Assembly (NCBI GenBank): GCA_964355975.1
Contig: CAYHFW010000004.1
Coordinates: forward strand, 106,457 to 170,456
Reading direction: 5' to 3'
From: F1-60-MAGs104 sp964355975
GTDB lineage: Bacteria > Planctomycetota > Phycisphaerae > Phycisphaerales > SM1A02
Length of the DNA stretch: 64,000 nucleotides
A model generated the notes under the pieces. That model ran no database searches. It saw only the letters and a program-made list of their open reading frames with translations, and was not told where the DNA came from. Numbering within the stretch: position 1 is the stretch's first letter; each line of letters starts with the position of its first letter. Positions 9,501-17,004 of this stretch are shown piece after piece. A program made the position numbers and the translations under genes.

Positions 9501-9712
9501 AGGCGCGATCCAACGCAGAGCGCGATGGCATGCTCTCGTGCGGCGACGTGCGCACGAACCATTCCAGCCATTGTTCCACGATCGGCAAGTCCCATCGCAT
9601 ACAACCCGAGTTGTGCCGCGCGTGCAATGAGTTCTTCAGGATGGCTCGCACCCTCGAGAAATGAAAAGTTGCTCGCAACGTCGAGCTCGGCATAGGTTGC
9701 GCTTGGCTGCAT
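6476..9712 (-). CDS. dnaE2: Error-prone DNA polymerase DnaE2 (ImuC)
   Basis: 1078 residues, the usual DnaE2 length. The start at MQPSATYAEL fits the family N-terminus and lies 2 nt after the imuB stop; a longer upstream extension has no family similarity. Order: PHP domain, polymerase core with the catalytic PDIDIDFEH motif near residue 398, then a tandem HhH and OB-fold (GVVLVRQRPSTAKGIVFLTI near the C-terminus). The family replicates across lesions in the SOS-induced mutasome with ImuA and ImuB. In the PHP domain the usual HxHSNFSFL reads DVASNFSFL and TDH reads ADR, so metal-dependent PHP activity is likely lost. The 3' end overlaps the convergent transglutaminase-fold gene by 50 nt. Confidence 0.95.
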   Translation of the reverse strand: MQPSATYAELDVASNFSFLEGASHPEELIARAAQLGLYAMGLADRGTMAGMVRAHVAAREHAIALCVGSRLELTLDPFDPNESLQRIEVLAYATDRPSYARLCRAITCGRMRGDDTGVQCASVERGKWFLTLHQFLQYAHDLEVIVQIPREAARHSQRLVDVLQGMHHALGDRLSLAVTRVGESEESLHIAQVQWLARACSVALVATNGVRFHDSQRRQLHDVLTAIRCGTTVSAVGFATLPNAERHLRDAASMHTRWRCCPEAIARTLEIAKRCSGFSLAQLRYHYPSEDVPAGESAIDHLRHVAERGAHERYPQGIPSDVQRQLNYEFALIDELGYANYFLTVYDLVRFARSRGILCQGRGAAANSAVCYCLGVTAVDPARTQVLFERFISRERNEPPDIDIDFEHERREEVMQYIYTRYGRLRAALCAEVVCYRRRLAVRETAKALGFSLDAVDRLVRGLSSEPTDAEVCALGFDPASPAMRALIRLAAELEGFPRHLSQHSGGFIITQDALCELVPIREATMDGRSIIEWDKDDIDAMGMLKIDVLALGILTCIRKALALTGMASETLPHAIEQTGVRELALHTIPPEDPATYAMMTRADTVGVFQIESRAQMSMLPRLRPANFYDLVIEVAIVRPGPIQGDMVHPYLRRRCGEEVATYPSDAVREILERTLGVPLFQEQAMRLAIVAAGFTPGEADRLRRAIAAWKRNGNQLAQFQEKLESGMIARGYSMAFAKQVFIQIQGFSGYGFPESHAASFAHLVYASAWLKCHHPAAFTCALLNSQPMGFYAPAQLVMDAQRHGVTVLAIDVNHSAWECTLEGAQPSPSLRLGLCLVRGLVEDDAKRIAAGRAARSACTTVEEIYRASGVSLRTMRQLARADAFRSIALDRQAALWQAQRLRDDDAPLFTSAACHPPPDPTDALPAMSAIAHVTADYEQNGLSLKAHPLSFARAWLTKRGVTACGEIQTGVVFPCGSRTAIAGVVLVRQRPSTAKGIVFLTIEDETGSANLIVRPKVWDRVRSVGRFASALIAHGTVQRRNESTHLIVSRLEALIGLRQGEFTTRHALDPGSPRRSG

Positions 9713-9714
9713 GG

Positions 9715-11313
9715 TCAGCTCCAGATGCCCACGAGCGACCATCCGCGCGCGTCCTGTGCGATCCACAGCCATGCCCCCTGCGTCGTTTCGACCCGCCAGT
9801 AGTCCACGCACACTGGCTTTGGCGCACCGGTCGGCGATGCGGAACGATTCGATACCGCGGTCGGCGATGCTGCCGACATCTCCCAGGGCGAGGCGATGCG
9901 CTCTGGACCATGCCACGTTGCGATTGCAATCGCACTGCCACGCCAACGGATCATTGACGCATGTGCTGCCGCAACCGCGAGCGGTTCTGGCGGTGTGATC
10001 CATGTCGACGGACGCCACGCCGAAGCGGCGCGCACGCGCGCATGACGCAGTGCAATGCGCGGCGACAATCCGCACCGTGCAATGGCGATCCACCGAATCG
10101 AACGCAACGGCTGATGATGCTCAGCAAATCCGCCGCGAAAGAGCGCGTGGTCACCCAACTGTGCACGCAGCGTGTCTGACCACTCACTCAAACGGTCCCC
10201 AACTGTTCCGCTGCGTTCACTTTGTGCTGCGCACGATCCCATACGCAACACTGCGATGCGCAGCGATTCGATACCCATGCCCAACATGCCCACTGGAATC
10301 TTCTCGAGATGCGGCGCGAAGAGTTTGGCGAGGTGCTCGGCGCGTGCGCTTGGTGCAGCAAGCATCATGCGGTGGCGATACATCGGTGCATCTGCGCAGA
10401 GTGCTGTGAGTTCGAACTCGCGCCCGCCGCGCACGAGTGCCCGCAACGATGCGCAGAGTTCTTCGAAGAGGCGCGCAACAGTGCGCGCGATTGCATCGTG
10501 GCTTGTGACTGGCCCATCAAATATCTGTTCGACCGATGGCGGTGGTTGTGAGCGAATGGGCGTCACAATCTCAATCGCTTCGCCAAGCGCTTGGTCGAAT
10601 CGGTGCAAGACTTCGCTGCCGTAGCGCACCGTCACACTTGCTCGTGGAAGACGGGCCAATTCACCGATCGTGCGCACTTGAACATCTGCAAGTGCCGCAA
10701 CGGCCTGTGGTGCAATGCGCAGTGCGCCCAGCGGACACGCAGAGAGTTCGCGCGCGCCACTCTGTGCAAGCGCGACCGCTGCCGCCGCGGTTGGCGCAAT
10801 GGCGACACGCACTGCGAATCCTCGCTTCGAAAGTTCCTCCACCACGCGCTGCGTGAGCTGTTCATGCGATTGGTGAACGCGTTCGCAGCCTGTGATGTCA
10901 ACGAGAATTGCAGTTGGGCCATCGGTTGGTTCGATCGCGACAATCGGTGCATACCGCTGGCACCACCGCGCAACCGCGCGCACGGTTGCCGCCTCACGCT
11001 CTGGTTGCGCATCGACCTCAATGCGGGGTGGTGGGCAGAGTGCGCGTGCGTGCGCGAGTGCCATCCCTTCATGGATGCCACGGCGCGAGGCCTGCGCGCA
11101 ACATGCGCAAACGATGCGTGCGCCGCGCTCAAGAGTGATCACAATCAGTGGCGTTCGTGCAGATGTATGACCTATCCCGTCACCCTGCACACGCAGATAC
11201 TTTCGCGCACAATCTGCGCGCCAACGCAGAAAGACAATCGCCAGAACACTGCGGTTGAGGCGTGTGTGCGGCGCCGACAAGTGCGCTGAGATGCTGTTCG
11301 CAAGAGGCGTCAT
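9715..11313 (-). CDS. imuB: ImuB, catalytically dead Y-family polymerase subunit
   Basis: 532 residues. I chose the ATG that overlaps the imuA stop as ATGA; two upstream in-frame ATGs lie inside imuA. The N-terminus (SVLAIVFLRWRADCARK) is the ImuB form of the Y-polymerase palm strand: the metal-binding Asp of active Y-family enzymes is absent. ILVDITGCERVH is the equivalent of the second acidic motif. A helix-hairpin-helix thumb region follows (VRTIGELARLPRASVTVRYG near residue 220), then a little-finger-like domain and a long C-terminal part ending in DYWRVETTQGAWLWIAQDARG, as in ImuB proteins. Known role: bridges DnaE2 to the sliding clamp during mutagenic repair. Confidence 0.86.
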   Translation of the reverse strand: MTPLANSISAHLSAPHTRLNRSVLAIVFLRWRADCARKYLRVQGDGIGHTSARTPLIVITLERGARIVCACCAQASRRGIHEGMALAHARALCPPPRIEVDAQPEREAATVRAVARWCQRYAPIVAIEPTDGPTAILVDITGCERVHQSHEQLTQRVVEELSKRGFAVRVAIAPTAAAAVALAQSGARELSACPLGALRIAPQAVAALADVQVRTIGELARLPRASVTVRYGSEVLHRFDQALGEAIEIVTPIRSQPPPSVEQIFDGPVTSHDAIARTVARLFEELCASLRALVRGGREFELTALCADAPMYRHRMMLAAPSARAEHLAKLFAPHLEKIPVGMLGMGIESLRIAVLRMGSCAAQSERSGTVGDRLSEWSDTLRAQLGDHALFRGGFAEHHQPLRSIRWIAIARCGLSPRIALRHARVRAASAWRPSTWITPPEPLAVAAAHASMIRWRGSAIAIATWHGPERIASPWEMSAASPTAVSNRSASPTGAPKPVCVDYWRVETTQGAWLWIAQDARGWSLVGIWS

Positions 11314-12068
11314 TGCACACTTCGCCACGACCATGTTGCGCCGACGACAAATGAACATGTTTCGATGTGTGCGCCAAGCGCACCGCGTGCGCGTACGAGT
11401 TGAGCACGCCACTGTGGCGCGGGGTCTGTGCGAATCAGCAGTTCCTGGTCGGCCGAGAGTTCTGCCGCCTGAGGCGTCACAATCCACCGTGTTGCAGCAC
11501 TGCTGAGTGTGCGACGCTCATGCCATGGACGCACGGCGAGTGCGAGAACTGGCGGCCGTTCGTTTGCACGCGCCGCTGCGAGTTGCGTGCGCCGTGTTGC
11601 CGTGAGATCAAACCCGCTGGCATCCCAAATGACCGTCATCACAGCATCGCATGTGAGTGACTGCTGCACGGCCCACAATTGATTCGACACGGCACTGCGC
11701 GATCGATCGGCCGCAGGATCAACAAAGATAGAACGCGCCAACAGTGTGCGCGCACCATCGACACTGAGCATCGCACGCGGCGATGGCCACACACGACGAC
11801 CGACCCAGACAATCACCCGCTCTGCACTCGTTGAACTCTGTGACGCATCGTCTGCAATGAGCATCTTCCAAGCAAGCGCAAGAAGAACACCATGCGGTGC
11901 GATCCACTGCGACCGACTCGCCTCGACCGTCTCTGCGGCGATCCATTCGTGCACAACACCCAGAGCAAAGTCAACGGCAATTCCGTCACCACCCCCACGC
12001 AAAGAATGCACGCAGGGTCGCGCAACCGCTGTGATTTGCTCGATGATGGTCTCTGGAATGCGTGGCAT
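11310..12068 (-). CDS. imuA: ImuA-like SOS mutagenesis protein
   Basis: 252 residues at the head of the imuA-imuB-dnaE2 operon. Similarity to ImuA is moderate and supported mainly by position: GGDGIAVDFALGVVHEWIA matches the glycine-rich segment followed by [VL]HE[IW] of the family, and GVLLALAWKMLI plus VIVWVGRRVWPSPRA match the RecA-like core strands. I see no intact Walker A motif. ImuA binds RecA and ImuB in other bacteria. An SOS-box candidate (CTAACA-N3-ACCGTACA read on this strand) ends 31 nt before the ATG, which fits damage-inducible expression of the cassette. Confidence 0.76.
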   Translation of the reverse strand: MPRIPETIIEQITAVARPCVHSLRGGGDGIAVDFALGVVHEWIAAETVEASRSQWIAPHGVLLALAWKMLIADDASQSSTSAERVIVWVGRRVWPSPRAMLSVDGARTLLARSIFVDPAADRSRSAVSNQLWAVQQSLTCDAVMTVIWDASGFDLTATRRTQLAAARANERPPVLALAVRPWHERRTLSSAATRWIVTPQAAELSADQELLIRTDPAPQWRAQLVRARGALGAHIETCSFVVGATWSWRSVQ

Positions 12069-12099
12069 GAAAGACCGAGAAACAAGCAGCGGCGGCTTG

Positions 12100-12116
12100 T
12101 GTACGGTCTTTGTTAG
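12100..12116 (-). promoter_or_regulatory. Candidate SOS (LexA) box upstream of imuA
   Basis: Read on the minus strand the site is CTAACA-AAG-ACCGTACA. The same 14 fixed positions occur at the lexA promoter as CTAACA-TCT-ACCGTACA. On the other strand it reads TGTACGGT-N3-TGTTAG, which places two TGT triplets 11 bp apart. That spacing resembles the direct-repeat boxes of alphaproteobacterial LexA. The two genes sharing it are the two most expected SOS targets in this window. The site is seen; its LexA binding is inferred. Confidence 0.62.
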
Positions 12117-12141
12117 GGTAGCATGTCAGACGCCGCGCGCC

Positions 12142-12660
12142 TCACTCAATCCATGCGTGGCGTGACGTGCGCTGCCGTGCCACGAGCATTTCGCGCGCGG
12201 CGAGCAAGAGCGCGATTGGAACCCAGAGCAACATCCACGGCAGCATCGTCACCCAGTGCGCGGGCGCGGGGGCGATTGTGAGTGGGAAGGCACCTTGGTC
12301 ACGCGCATCGTTGCCGATGCGAATGGTGCACTGCCAATTCCCTGCGCTCTCAAGGTCGCACGATCCACTCATCAAGAGCCGATTGCCCGAGTCGGCGCGC
12401 TCAAGAGCGAACTCTTCAACCACACCAGATGGACCAACCATTCGCACACGCACGGGCAGGTCGATCTGCGGCTCGCCACTGCGCGCGATCAACATCGAGA
12501 TGTCGACTGGACCGGCTGTGGGTGAAATCGGCGAGAGAAAGACCGTCACATCAAACGCACCGTAACGACCACGGTCAACGACCGCTCCACCATCTGCAAC
12601 TGCGCGTGATGAAGTAAGCACGAGAGACGCGATGGCAAAGATGAAGAGTGCGCGCTTCAT
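12142..12660 (-). CDS. FixH/YtkA-like periplasmic protein of the respiratory operon
   Basis: 172 residues: a signal peptide (residues 1-22), a beta-rich periplasmic domain of about 105 residues, and a C-terminal membrane helix (WVTMLPWMLLWVPIALLLAA) with a basic tail. The domain pattern (YGAFDVTVFLSPISPTAGPV, later VRVRMVGPSG) resembles YtkA/FixH-like proteins that assist copper delivery or oxidase assembly; the match is weak and the genomic context carries much of the call. The start overlaps the stop of the CtaG-ferredoxin fusion as ATGA, making this the last gene of the operon. It could equally be an unrelated Ig-like membrane protein. Confidence 0.6.
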   Translation of the reverse strand: MKRALFIFAIASLVLTSSRAVADGGAVVDRGRYGAFDVTVFLSPISPTAGPVDISMLIARSGEPQIDLPVRVRMVGPSGVVEEFALERADSGNRLLMSGSCDLESAGNWQCTIRIGNDARDQGAFPLTIAPAPAHWVTMLPWMLLWVPIALLLAAREMLVARQRTSRHAWIE

Positions 12661-14927
12661 AGCGATGCCGTCCCACGCATCTGCATCGGCTGCAGAATGA
12701 TCCAGCTTCCTGCGATCCAAAGAACGAGTGCGACGAACCACCATGCCATCGATGCGCGCACTGGATGTCTCGCGCTGCCGCCGACCCCGCGCCAAATCAT
12801 CCAGCCTGAGGTGAGCAGTCCAACCTGCAAGAGCACGAGTTCGGCAGGTTGCAACCACGCAGGGATCACGCCGCAACAGGACGCTGCCCACTGCGGTTCG
12901 CCGAACCATCCCAGACCAATATCGCTGAGAGCGCGCTGAATCACTGGAAGACCCGTTGAAGCACTCGTCACAAGGTGAAAACTCCAGTGCACGCACCACA
13001 TCGCAGCACCGATTGGAACGAGCGCGTGCGCACCACGGCAGAATCTCTCGCGCCACAACGCCCTCTGCCCTCGGGTCGATGCGACCGTGGCCGCACCCAG
13101 AATTGCCGCAGGAACCACAAGAATGCAGAGCGCAGTGAGAACGGCTTCGACCAGCGTCGCCGAGAACACTCTCGAGAATGCACTCGCATCGACCGCGACG
13201 GCTGCGACCCAATCGATCCACGGACCCGTCATTCCTGCGGCATTCGCGAATGCGCCGAATGTGAGAAGCCCAAGCAGCGCCGCAACATCCACCCGAGACA
13301 CGATGCGACCGATCGATGAACCACGCGCGTTCGAAACGAGACTCGCCGAACGATGCGCTGCGATGACACCAACATTGTTGTGCGGACATGCGTCGACGCA
13401 GTCGAGGCAGAATGTGCAATCAAGGTTGCCACGCTTTGCAGGCTGAAAGAGTTCGAGTTCGCACCCTTGCACAGCGATGCGCACGGGCACACTCTGCGAC
13501 TTGGCGTGGCCAGCGGGAGAACCACGAATGCACTCATGGCCAACACACGACGCGCAGAGTGTTGGACTCAACACGCCGACAGTCAGAGGCGCGACCAAAC
13601 TCTGACTCATATGAAACTGCCCAATAGGACAGACCCATTTGCAGAAGTTGCCGCCGCGAAAGAGTCCATCGACGAGCAGAATTGCAGCGAAATACCCAAC
13701 AATGATCAGTGCAGTCGCCAGCGGACTCGCCCACAAATCGAACGCTTCGTAACAGACGAGCCACACAGCAACGAGCGCGACTGCGAGCCACTTCGATCGA
13801 AGTCGTGCAGGCCAACGCATCGTCGGCTGCCACCACCGCCGCAGCAGATTGCGCGGTGCAATCAGCGGGCATGTCATGCAGAGAAAGTTTCCGCCAAAGA
13901 GCAGCGCGAGCACAATGATGCCGCGCCAGTGCGTCCACGGCAGTGTTCCTGCAAGATTTGACGGTGCATCGGCTGGGCCGAAGAACCCATCAGCCACAAC
14001 AAGGACCGCCCCACCGACGAGCAGCCATCGCACCGCCGTTCGAACATCACGGTTGCGCAGCAGTGCACCAATCACTCTGACACGCAGCAAATCAAAGCAC
14101 GCGTGCCCACCATGCACCGGGCGCGATGCAATGCCGCGCGCGACTCGGTCGAACGCAGGTTGTGTGCGGACGATCGAAAGTGCGCGCAGAATCAAGTAGA
14201 TCGCCGCAGGCAGCATGACGAGCTGCCCAGCGGTCCACATGAATGCGCCAGCAATCTGTTGGTCGCGCAGCGCATCCCAGCCGAGCGCGGGAGCGGTCGC
14301 TTCGTAGTTTGGATACCAGACGCGATCTGAAAAGGTCATGATCGCCGAGAAGATTGTGTTCTGCACATCTGCGCTCAGCAGATACACCACGAGCGCAGCA
14401 TCCGACCAGCGCGCGCGCCACGGCCACGGCTGAATGATCTGCCACCAGAACAGCATCGCACCAGCCAAGAATGACGCGTGCTCGAAGCGGTGGATCGCAG
14501 TCGATTCAAGTGCCGCCCCATAGAAACGCGGCGCATGCCACGTCCAGTTGATCAGGGCGAATGCAATCCATCCAGTGAATGGATTGAGCAACAAATGAAA
14601 GCACTGCCGCAGCCGTGGGCTTGCCAAGAAAGGGCCCAGCACATCTCGGCGCACAGTGCGCGGAAGGCCGCGCAGTATCGGAACACCTGCAGACCCCAGC
14701 AACAACAATGGTGCGACCACCATGATGAGCAACCAATGCTGCACCATGTGCACCCACAACAGCATGTGTCCCAGAGAATCAAGTGGCGATGCAAGAGCCA
14801 GAAACAACACCAGCAATCCCGCACAAAAACAACGGGGACGCCACGACGCAAATCCGCGCACTCGTCCGGCGAGAGAACGCGCACCGCGCACATACAGCCA
14901 CGCGACGATGGCAATTCCGCTCAACAA
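12657..14927 (-). CDS. Fusion of caa3-type oxidase assembly protein CtaG with a membrane polyferredoxin
   Basis: 756 residues, many membrane helices. Residues about 1-245 are a caa3_CtaG domain: HMVQHWLLIMVVAPLLLLG, NWTWHAPRFYGAAL and FWWQIIQPWPWR with the expected His residues. Residues about 290-560 are NapH/CcoG-like: GNFLCMTCPLIAPRNLL, GNFCKWVCPIGQFHMSQ, then LDCTFCLDCVDACPHNN, a complete 4Fe-4S set, plus a second Cys cluster (LCASCVGHEC). Further helices follow to the end. CtaG supports CuB insertion and the ferredoxin part would supply electrons or reduce copper. No good start codon is seen near the 5' end: the TTG used here is a guess, and the protein may start a little upstream. Gene end overlaps the FixH-like gene. 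Confidence 0.85.
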   Translation of the reverse strand: MLSGIAIVAWLYVRGARSLAGRVRGFASWRPRCFCAGLLVLFLALASPLDSLGHMLLWVHMVQHWLLIMVVAPLLLLGSAGVPILRGLPRTVRRDVLGPFLASPRLRQCFHLLLNPFTGWIAFALINWTWHAPRFYGAALESTAIHRFEHASFLAGAMLFWWQIIQPWPWRARWSDAALVVYLLSADVQNTIFSAIMTFSDRVWYPNYEATAPALGWDALRDQQIAGAFMWTAGQLVMLPAAIYLILRALSIVRTQPAFDRVARGIASRPVHGGHACFDLLRVRVIGALLRNRDVRTAVRWLLVGGAVLVVADGFFGPADAPSNLAGTLPWTHWRGIIVLALLFGGNFLCMTCPLIAPRNLLRRWWQPTMRWPARLRSKWLAVALVAVWLVCYEAFDLWASPLATALIIVGYFAAILLVDGLFRGGNFCKWVCPIGQFHMSQSLVAPLTVGVLSPTLCASCVGHECIRGSPAGHAKSQSVPVRIAVQGCELELFQPAKRGNLDCTFCLDCVDACPHNNVGVIAAHRSASLVSNARGSSIGRIVSRVDVAALLGLLTFGAFANAAGMTGPWIDWVAAVAVDASAFSRVFSATLVEAVLTALCILVVPAAILGAATVASTRGQRALWRERFCRGAHALVPIGAAMWCVHWSFHLVTSASTGLPVIQRALSDIGLGWFGEPQWAASCCGVIPAWLQPAELVLLQVGLLTSGWMIWRGVGGSARHPVRASMAWWFVALVLWIAGSWIILQPMQMRGTASL

Positions 14928-14971
14928 CCAAGGGTCGAAACTCCAACTCGCGAAGATTGCACTCGCAGCGT

Positions 14972-16444
14972 TCAGCGTGCAGTCGCACTGCCTGCTGGAA
15001 TGGGCAACTGCGCTCCAGGAATCGACGCATCAGGTTCGTTAGATGGGTGCAGCGTCGCCAAAAAACCAACAACGGCAGCAGTCTGGGCGCTGTCGAGATT
15101 CTTGCCGTACGCGGGCATGTTGCCGCCACCCTGCTGCACCTGCCGCACGAGTTGGTCGTACGAGAGTCGCGCAGCAACATCGTCGAGAGCGGGTCCGCGC
15201 GTTCCACCGAGTCCATCGAGTGCGTGACAGTTGCGGCACTGCGCATACTGAAAGACAACAGCCCCTTGCATCTCAAGCGGCGTTCGGCCGCGGGTGAATT
15301 GCGCTGGAGTTGGAAGAGACGACCAACCATCCATGACCGGCGACCACGGACTTGTCGTGCCCTCCCATGTCAGCCCCGCGATCGCCATCACTGTGAATGC
15401 GGCAAGCAACACCATCGCAGGACGCTTGCTCGGCGCACGCTCACCAGAATTCGAGAGGAATGGGAGAGCCACGAGCACAAGCACGCCCACCGCGGGCGCA
15501 ATCAACATGATTGCCGTCTCAGAAGCAGGTGGCAAGAGACTCACCGCACCAAAGAGCCACATGAACGGATAGTCGGGCCGTGGATTCGTATTGATCAGAG
15601 TCGGATCAGGCATCCCACCAGGGCCAAATGGTCCATAGAGCGCGGCAAGTGCGACGAGTGCGATCAAGCAGACGCCGCAGAAAACCATATCGCGCTGCAC
15701 GGCATCGGGCACAAAGGGAACCCCTTGCGTGTGCATGCGTTCTTCAAAGTCTTTGCGATAGGTCGATGGAACAACGACCGCGCCAGGCTTCGGCATTTCG
15801 CTGATTCCATTCTTGATGATCAGCACCATGTGCAATCCCACGAGCGCAATCGCTGCGCCAGGCAGAACAAACACATGCAGCGCGAAGAATCGATTGAGCG
15901 TCTCGCCACCGATGATCGGGCCACCCAAGAGCAGAGCGCGCACCTGATCACCGAAGACGGGAATGCGATCAGCAATCGCCGCGCCGATTCCGAGCCCCCA
16001 GTAGGCGTCTTGGTCCCAGCGCATTACCTGGCCGGTGAATGCGAGCGCAAGCGTTGTGAGCAAGAGAAAAACGCCGGTGATCCAATTCAATTCGCGTGGG
16101 TACTTGTAAGACGCATGCAGAAAGACCTGCAGCATGTGGATCGCCATCATCACCACCATCGCGTTGCTCGACCATCCATGCAACGCACGCAGCATCCATC
16201 CCATCGGGACTTCACTGTCGATGTAGTTGAGACTCTCCCACGCCTGCGCCGCGCTTGGGGCGTAGACGGTCGCGAGGCAGACCCCTGTCACGACCTGGAT
16301 CGTGAAAAACATGAGCGTCGCGCTGCCAAACACATACCACCACTTTGCATTGCGCGGGACGTGATGAAAGAGCAGCGGCGCCGAAAAGGCGACAACGCCT
16401 GTGCGTTCTTCGATCCACGCGAGCGACGACTTGAAGATGTTCAT
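14972..16444 (-). CDS. Cytochrome b of a bc-type complex fused to a C-terminal cytochrome c domain
   Basis: 490 residues. The N-terminal four-helix core holds the two bis-His heme pairs (LRALHGWSSN with AIHMLQVFLH, and FALHVFVL with GLHMVLI). The PDYPFMW and following helices form the quinol-site half. After a linker, residues about 410-485 are a monoheme cytochrome c with CRNCH and a distal MPAYGKN Met. The protein would oxidise quinol with the Rieske protein encoded just upstream and pass electrons to its own heme c. The start overlaps the Rieske stop (ATGA). Fused b-c subunits are known in some bacterial bc complexes, so this is unusual but not unique. Confidence 0.92.
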   Translation of the reverse strand: MNIFKSSLAWIEERTGVVAFSAPLLFHHVPRNAKWWYVFGSATLMFFTIQVVTGVCLATVYAPSAAQAWESLNYIDSEVPMGWMLRALHGWSSNAMVVMMAIHMLQVFLHASYKYPRELNWITGVFLLLTTLALAFTGQVMRWDQDAYWGLGIGAAIADRIPVFGDQVRALLLGGPIIGGETLNRFFALHVFVLPGAAIALVGLHMVLIIKNGISEMPKPGAVVVPSTYRKDFEERMHTQGVPFVPDAVQRDMVFCGVCLIALVALAALYGPFGPGGMPDPTLINTNPRPDYPFMWLFGAVSLLPPASETAIMLIAPAVGVLVLVALPFLSNSGERAPSKRPAMVLLAAFTVMAIAGLTWEGTTSPWSPVMDGWSSLPTPAQFTRGRTPLEMQGAVVFQYAQCRNCHALDGLGGTRGPALDDVAARLSYDQLVRQVQQGGGNMPAYGKNLDSAQTAAVVGFLATLHPSNEPDASIPGAQLPIPAGSATAR

Positions 16445-17004
16445 ACTGACTCTTCCAATCCTGGAAGTCGCCCCGCATCGATGAACAACTTGCCTCCTTC
16501 AACCTTCCATGCGTACTCAAAGAGTCCGCGGGGTGGTGGCCCCGCTGCGCGCGAACCATCTTGGTAGTAGACGCCGCCGTGACAAGGGCACATGAATAAC
16601 TTCGACTGCTCGAACCATCGAACGGGACAGCCGAGGTGCGCGCAATTGATCGCAAAGACCTGAAACTTCGCGCCGTCGATCGAGCGCACCCAGCACGCAG
16701 TTTTCGCACTATCGCCATCGGTCGGCTGGCGAATCGGATTCAAGAAGGTTGCAAAGCGCGTTTGACCCGCAGGAAAGTTCGAAGCGTCTCCCAAGTCAAC
16801 CCAGATGTTTGAGAAGCGCTTGGTCGCTGGCCCAACGATGTAGCCGACAATCGGGAGTGCGGTCAGCGCTCCACCGATTCCCAACAATCCAGCGCCGAGT
16901 TTGAACATGAATCCGCGGCGCTGTTCGCTCTTGGCTGAGGGAACTGGAGCACCTCCGCATCCACAACCACCGCATCCGCATGACTTCTTCTCATGCTCAC
17001 TCAT
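16441..17004 (-). CDS. Rieske 2Fe-2S protein with a Cys-rich N-terminus
   Basis: 187 residues. Rieske cluster motifs are intact: CAHLGCPVRW and CPCHGGVYYQDG. An N-terminal twin-arginine-like anchor (RRGFMFKLGAGLLGIGG, residues 30-46) precedes the soluble domain. Before it, residues 9-18 read CGCGGCGCGG, four cysteines in ten residues facing the cytoplasm, which is not a normal part of Rieske proteins and might bind metal. The gene sits between the diheme cytochrome c and cytochrome b genes with ATGA overlaps on both sides, so it belongs to a quinol:cytochrome c reductase. Confidence 0.92.
   Translation of the reverse strand: MSEHEKKSCGCGGCGCGGAPVPSAKSEQRRGFMFKLGAGLLGIGGALTALPIVGYIVGPATKRFSNIWVDLGDASNFPAGQTRFATFLNPIRQPTDGDSAKTACWVRSIDGAKFQVFAINCAHLGCPVRWFEQSKLFMCPCHGGVYYQDGSRAAGPPPRGLFEYAWKVEGGKLFIDAGRLPGLEESV

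Noticed and set aside
10591..11289. Plus-strand ORF of 232 codons
   Set aside because: Antisense to imuB; Arg/Cys-rich translation typical of a shadow frame.
14783..16567. Plus-strand ORF of 594 codons
   Set aside because: Mirror of the cytochrome b/c and Rieske genes; rich in His/Arg, no motif. The minus-strand genes have full heme and cluster signatures.
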